Shown piece after piece: positions 60,939 to 64,000 of a stretch of 64,000 bases of DNA. This stretch comes from an uncultured Acidobacteriia bacterium (GTDB lineage Bacteria > Acidobacteriota > Terriglobia > Bryobacterales > Bryobacteraceae). The notes beneath the pieces were generated by a model. It worked only from the letters and a program-made list of their open reading frames with translations. It searched no databases and was not told the origin of the DNA. A program made the translations under genes and the position numbers. The DNA lies in contig CAIKMJ010000008.1 of NCBI GenBank assembly GCA_903828455.1, positions 62,001 through 126,000 of the forward strand, read 5' to 3'. Numbering within the stretch: position 1 is the stretch's first letter; each line of letters opens with the position of its first letter.

Positions 60939-62951
60939 CTGGCCTCCGCGCACCATCGGCATCGATTCCTTACAGCCCCACGCCTTCTGGAACTCCGGCA
61001 TGTTCGACACCGTGCCGTTCACGCGGAAGCGCGCAATTGCGTGCGGATCGGTTTGGGCGCGCAGGCGCTCCATCTCCGGCGTGTTATTCACGCACCAGAT
61101 CTGGCCGAAGCCGAGGAAGAACTGCTGCGCCTCGGTGTAGCCGTCCAGCTTCGGCAGCGTTTTTCCGGACAGACTGCTCATCAGCGCCATCCACGCGAGC
61201 CGCAGTCCGCCGTTATCGGCCGTATTTTCGCCGAGCGTCAGCTTGCCGTTCATGTGCAGGTCGCCGCCCAGATCGAAGCTGCTGTATTCATCGATCAGAC
61301 ACTGCGCGCGCTTCTCGAACGACTTGGCATCGCCTTCCGACCACCAGTCGTTCAGATTGCCGCGGGGATCGAACTGCCGGCCGGAATCGTCGAATCCATG
61401 TGTCAGTTCGTGGCCGATGACCGATCCGATCGCGCCGTAGTTCACCGCCATGCTCAGCCCTTTTTCATAGAACGGCGGCTGCAGAATACCGGCCGGGAAA
61501 TTGATGTTATTCATCAGCGGATCGTAGTAAGCGTTTACCGTGGGCGGCGTCATGCCCCATTCGAGGCGGTCGACCGGCTTGCCGATCTTCTGTAACTGCC
61601 GGTTGACTTCGAACTCATTGGACCGCACCGAATTTCCCAGCGCGTCGCCGCGCACGATGTTCAGCGCCGAATAATCGCGCCAGTTATCGGGATACCCGAT
61701 TTTATTGGTGATCGCGTGTAACTTCTCCAGCGCTTTCTTCCTTGTCGCGGGAGTCATCCAGGTCAGCTTGCTTAAATCCTGCTGCATGGCTTTTTCGATC
61801 TGGCTGACCATTTCGAGCGTATTCTTCTTCCCTTCCGCGCCGAAGGTAAGTTCCACATACGCCTTGCCGAGCGCTTCGCCGAGATCGCCATCCACGGCCG
61901 ACACGCAGCGCTTCCAGCGCGGCCGCTGTTCTTTTGCGCCGGTCAGGTACTTACCGAAGAAAGCGAAATTTTCGTCGCCGAACTTAGTCGGCAACATGGC
62001 GGCCTGCGAGTGCATCAGGTGGAAGGTCAGGTAGATCTTCCAGTCTTCGAGCGGAACGCTTTTCAGCATCTCCTCCTGCGCCTTGTGGAAGTCCGGCACC
62101 GCAACGTTGACGTCGCCGATCGCGGGTGCGGCCAGCGCGGCGAAGTACGCGGTCCAGTTGAACGAAGGCGAAAGCGCCTCGAACTCCGCCAGCTTCATCC
62201 TGTGATAAACGGCAGCCGGATCGCGCCGCGTCGTGATATCGAGCGAAGCCTTGGCCAGCGCGGTTTCGACGCGCATCACCGTTTCGGCCCGCGTCTGTGC
62301 CTCGGCCGCGGCCATGCCCAGCAGCTGGAACATGCGCGCGATATGCGCCACGTACTCTTTGCGCGTATCCACGGACCTGGCATCGTCGCGGAAATAGTAA
62401 TCCTTCTCGGGCAGCCCGATGCCGCCCTGATCGGCCTGCGCGATGACGGAGCTGGAGTCTTTGAAATCCTGCCCCGAGCCGAAGCCGAACAATACATCGA
62501 CAGCCATGCGGTGCAGGCGGCCGATGACGCCGGCCAGATCCGCATTACTCTTCATGCCGTTGATGCGGTCGAGTTCGGCCTGCAGCGGCGCGAGCCCTTT
62601 GGCGTTGATCCCGGCCTCATCCATGCAGCTGGCGAAGTAATCGCCGATCTTTTTCGTCTCGGCTGCGGGGGTGGCAGCGGCCTTTTCCAGAATCTGATGC
62701 AGAACCGCTTCGTTGCGATCGTCCAGCTCAGTGAAGCGGCCATAGGAGGAACGGTCGGCCGGGATTGGATTCGTCGCCAGCCAGGTGCCGCATGCGTACT
62801 GATAAAAGTCCTGGCAGGGGTTGGCCTTGCGGTCAATGGCGCCGAGGTCGAAGCCGCCTTTTGCGGCAGGGGCGGTCTGCGCCGCGAGCGCGGTGACGAA
62901 GAATGCGCCGGCCAGAGCGGCTTTGCAGGCGAAATCCGGAATGAGCCTCAT
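60921..62951 (-). CDS. M13-family zinc endopeptidase (neprilysin-like), exported
   Basis: Metallopeptidase of 676 residues with a signal peptide (about 1-25, ending LAAQT). The N-terminal domain starts NPCQDFYQYACGTWL. Zinc site GHELTHGFDD with a third ligand in GENTADNGG, plus the substrate-binding NAYYDPLMNNINFPAG, are canonical. The C-terminal CRVW, conserved in the neprilysin family, is present. Family members cleave short peptides outside the cytoplasm. ATG 62951 with signal peptide; the frame extends further without support. The last codons and stop are duplicated three more times downstream. The divergent DUF885 lipoprotein is also likely a peptidase-like protein. Confidence 0.93.
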   Translation of the reverse strand: MRLIPDFACKAALAGAFFVTALAAQTAPAAKGGFDLGAIDRKANPCQDFYQYACGTWLATNPIPADRSSYGRFTELDDRNEAVLHQILEKAAATPAAETKKIGDYFASCMDEAGINAKGLAPLQAELDRINGMKSNADLAGVIGRLHRMAVDVLFGFGSGQDFKDSSSVIAQADQGGIGLPEKDYYFRDDARSVDTRKEYVAHIARMFQLLGMAAAEAQTRAETVMRVETALAKASLDITTRRDPAAVYHRMKLAEFEALSPSFNWTAYFAALAAPAIGDVNVAVPDFHKAQEEMLKSVPLEDWKIYLTFHLMHSQAAMLPTKFGDENFAFFGKYLTGAKEQRPRWKRCVSAVDGDLGEALGKAYVELTFGAEGKKNTLEMVSQIEKAMQQDLSKLTWMTPATRKKALEKLHAITNKIGYPDNWRDYSALNIVRGDALGNSVRSNEFEVNRQLQKIGKPVDRLEWGMTPPTVNAYYDPLMNNINFPAGILQPPFYEKGLSMAVNYGAIGSVIGHELTHGFDDSGRQFDPRGNLNDWWSEGDAKSFEKRAQCLIDEYSSFDLGGDLHMNGKLTLGENTADNGGLRLAWMALMSSLSGKTLPKLDGYTEAQQFFLGFGQIWCVNNTPEMERLRAQTDPHAIARFRVNGTVSNMPEFQKAWGCKESMPMVRGGQACRVW

Positions 62952-63031
62952 ATGCCCGTATTGTGGCACGCCCCCGCCGGAACTGGAATTCAGCTTCACC
63001 GGCCGCCGCCAGTCCCGTATAATTTGGGGCA

Positions 63032-64000
63032 ATGACGCGATTCCCTGCCCTGCTCCTGCTCCTGGCGCTGGCCCTGTCGAACCTCGCCTGTTCCGGCAAG
63101 CCCGCCGCTTCAGACTTCCCGAAGATTGTGGAAGAGTTTACCTATCGCTCGCTGGCCTTTTCGCCCGTCGCCGCCAGCGCGCAGGGTCTGCATAAGTACA
63201 AGGATCAGGAGATGGACCGCGAGCTCGACGACGTCAGCTCGACCGCCATTGAGGCGCAGCGGAAGTTTTACAGCGATCTGCAGTCCCGCCTGCGCGCCTT
63301 CGATAAGAGCGCACTCACGGCGGAGGATCAGGCCGACTACGAAATTATCGACGCGCAGGTGGCTCTCGCGCTCTTCGATCTCGATTCGGCGCAATCCTGG
63401 AAGCACAGTCCGCAAAGCTACGTGGAGCTGCTGGGCTCGGCCATCTACAACCCGTTCATCCTCGAATACGCTCCGCTGCCGCAGCGCTTCGAACACATCA
63501 TTGCGCGCATCCAGCAGATTCCGGCCTTCATCGACGCCACCCAGAAGCAGCTTCTCGACGTGCCGCCGGAATGGGCCAAAGTGGCGAAGGAAGAGAACGA
63601 CGGCAATATCGAGCTGATCGACAAGACTCTGCGGGCCGCCGTTCCTCCGCAGCAAAAGGCCAATTACGATACGGCCGCGCGCGCCGCGCTCGAAGTGCTG
63701 CGCGACTTCAGCCGCTTCCTGACCACCGGCATCGGCAGCCGCACCCAGGGCAAGCCCGACTGGCGGCTCGGCGCCGATAAATATGCCACCAAGTTCCGCC
63801 TGACGCTGGCCACCGACCGCACGCCGGATCAGGTGCTCGCCGATGCCGAAGCCCGCCTGAACGCTGTCCGCGCGCAGATGCTGCAGCTTTCGCTGCCACT
63901 GCACGCCAGGTGGTTCGCGGCCCACAAAGATCACGCCGAACTGCAGGGCGACGCGCGCGTCAACGCGGTGGTGAAAGAGGTGCTCGACAAGATCGCCGAA
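63032..64000 (+). CDS. DUF885 family lipoprotein (3' end cut by window)
   Basis: Predicted lipoprotein; 323 residues are visible and the frame is open at the right edge. The signal sequence ends in a lipobox SNLAC (lipidated C20). The following helical sequence (FPKIVEEFTYRSLAFSPVAASAQGLHKYKDQEMDRELDDVS) matches the start of DUF885 proteins, putative M32-like zinc peptidases of unknown substrate; the zinc-binding HExxH would lie beyond the window. The ATG is preceded by GGGGC. It diverges from the M13 peptidase gene by 80 bp, so both may be controlled together. Confidence 0.82.
   Translation, partial: MTRFPALLLLLALALSNLACSGKPAASDFPKIVEEFTYRSLAFSPVAASAQGLHKYKDQEMDRELDDVSSTAIEAQRKFYSDLQSRLRAFDKSALTAEDQADYEIIDAQVALALFDLDSAQSWKHSPQSYVELLGSAIYNPFILEYAPLPQRFEHIIARIQQIPAFIDATQKQLLDVPPEWAKVAKEENDGNIELIDKTLRAAVPPQQKANYDTAARAALEVLRDFSRFLTTGIGSRTQGKPDWRLGADKYATKFRLTLATDRTPDQVLADAEARLNAVRAQMLQLSLPLHARWFAAHKDHAELQGDARVNAVVKEVLDKIAE

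Overview
The window looks like chromosomal DNA of an Acidobacteriota bacterium, most likely of the Solibacter/Bryobacter lineage. The signs are a GC-rich genome, a decayed copy of the domain first described from Solibacter (TIGR03437), a PEP-CTERM protein, a DUF6152 protein, many secreted c-type cytochromes, and ATGA/GTGA start-stop overlaps. I see no insertion sequence, prophage, rRNA or CRISPR array. Both window ends cut a gene: a hopanoid-type glycosyltransferase on the left and a DUF885 lipoprotein on the right.

Layout. 1-4.2 kb: hpnB-like glycosyltransferase, 6-phosphogluconolactonase, J-domain protein, a selenocysteine tRNA and a PEP-CTERM protein. 4.2-9.4 kb (minus strand): a periplasmic alcohol-oxidation module with a PQQ dehydrogenase carrying the lanthanide-type Asp, diheme cytochromes and two secreted conserved proteins, split by two strong intrinsic terminators. 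9.6-13.2 kb: arylsulfotransferase-like propeller, methyltransferase and membrane glycosyltransferase. 13.2-24.6 kb: a heme A synthase-like gene divergent from a tightly packed nine-gene electron-transfer operon. 24.7-27.8 kb: tRNA-Gly and a ferredoxin/ferredoxin-reductase/membrane-protein operon. 27.8-34.4 kb: uvrA, an Hsp70-like protein, a DHH phosphoesterase and an MFS transporter. 34.4-38.3 kb: GH114-like and GH9 glycosidases with an aldose epimerase. 38.4-50.6 kb: TPR protein, CDF transporter, AAA+ ATPase, SDR, Ser/Thr kinase, lytic transglycosylase and aminotransferase. 50.6-56.4 kb: a repeat-rich stretch, a LytTR regulator, inositol-phosphate synthase, an epimerase, the TIGR03437 pseudogene and a sulfotransferase. 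56.6-64 kb: FKBP isomerase, two MacB-type permeases, an M13 peptidase and the DUF885 lipoprotein.

The most interesting system is the operon at 14373-24628. It encodes a Cyc2-like fused monoheme cytochrome-porin, a type-1 copper protein, a GltD-like FAD/NAD(P)/4Fe-4S oxidoreductase, a Rieske protein, a split b6-type cytochrome b, an octaheme cytochrome c, a lipoprotein monoheme cytochrome and an unknown secreted protein. This is a complete path from the outer membrane to the quinone pool and NAD(P)H. It resembles the parts list of acidophilic iron oxidation (Cyc2, rusticyanin, bc1), but in one transcript and with a pyridine-nucleotide module attached. The direction of flow and the substrate cannot be read from sequence.

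A second theme is sequence structure. Several genes have their 3' ends, including the stop codon, tandemly duplicated (19.8, 23.3, 39.6, 42.1 and 60.9 kb). Fifteen-bp repeats occur inside or beside other genes. A 37-bp-period array with an A-B-C higher-order pattern lies at 51.1-51.3 kb, and its core also appears inside the coding linker of the neighbouring LytTR regulator.
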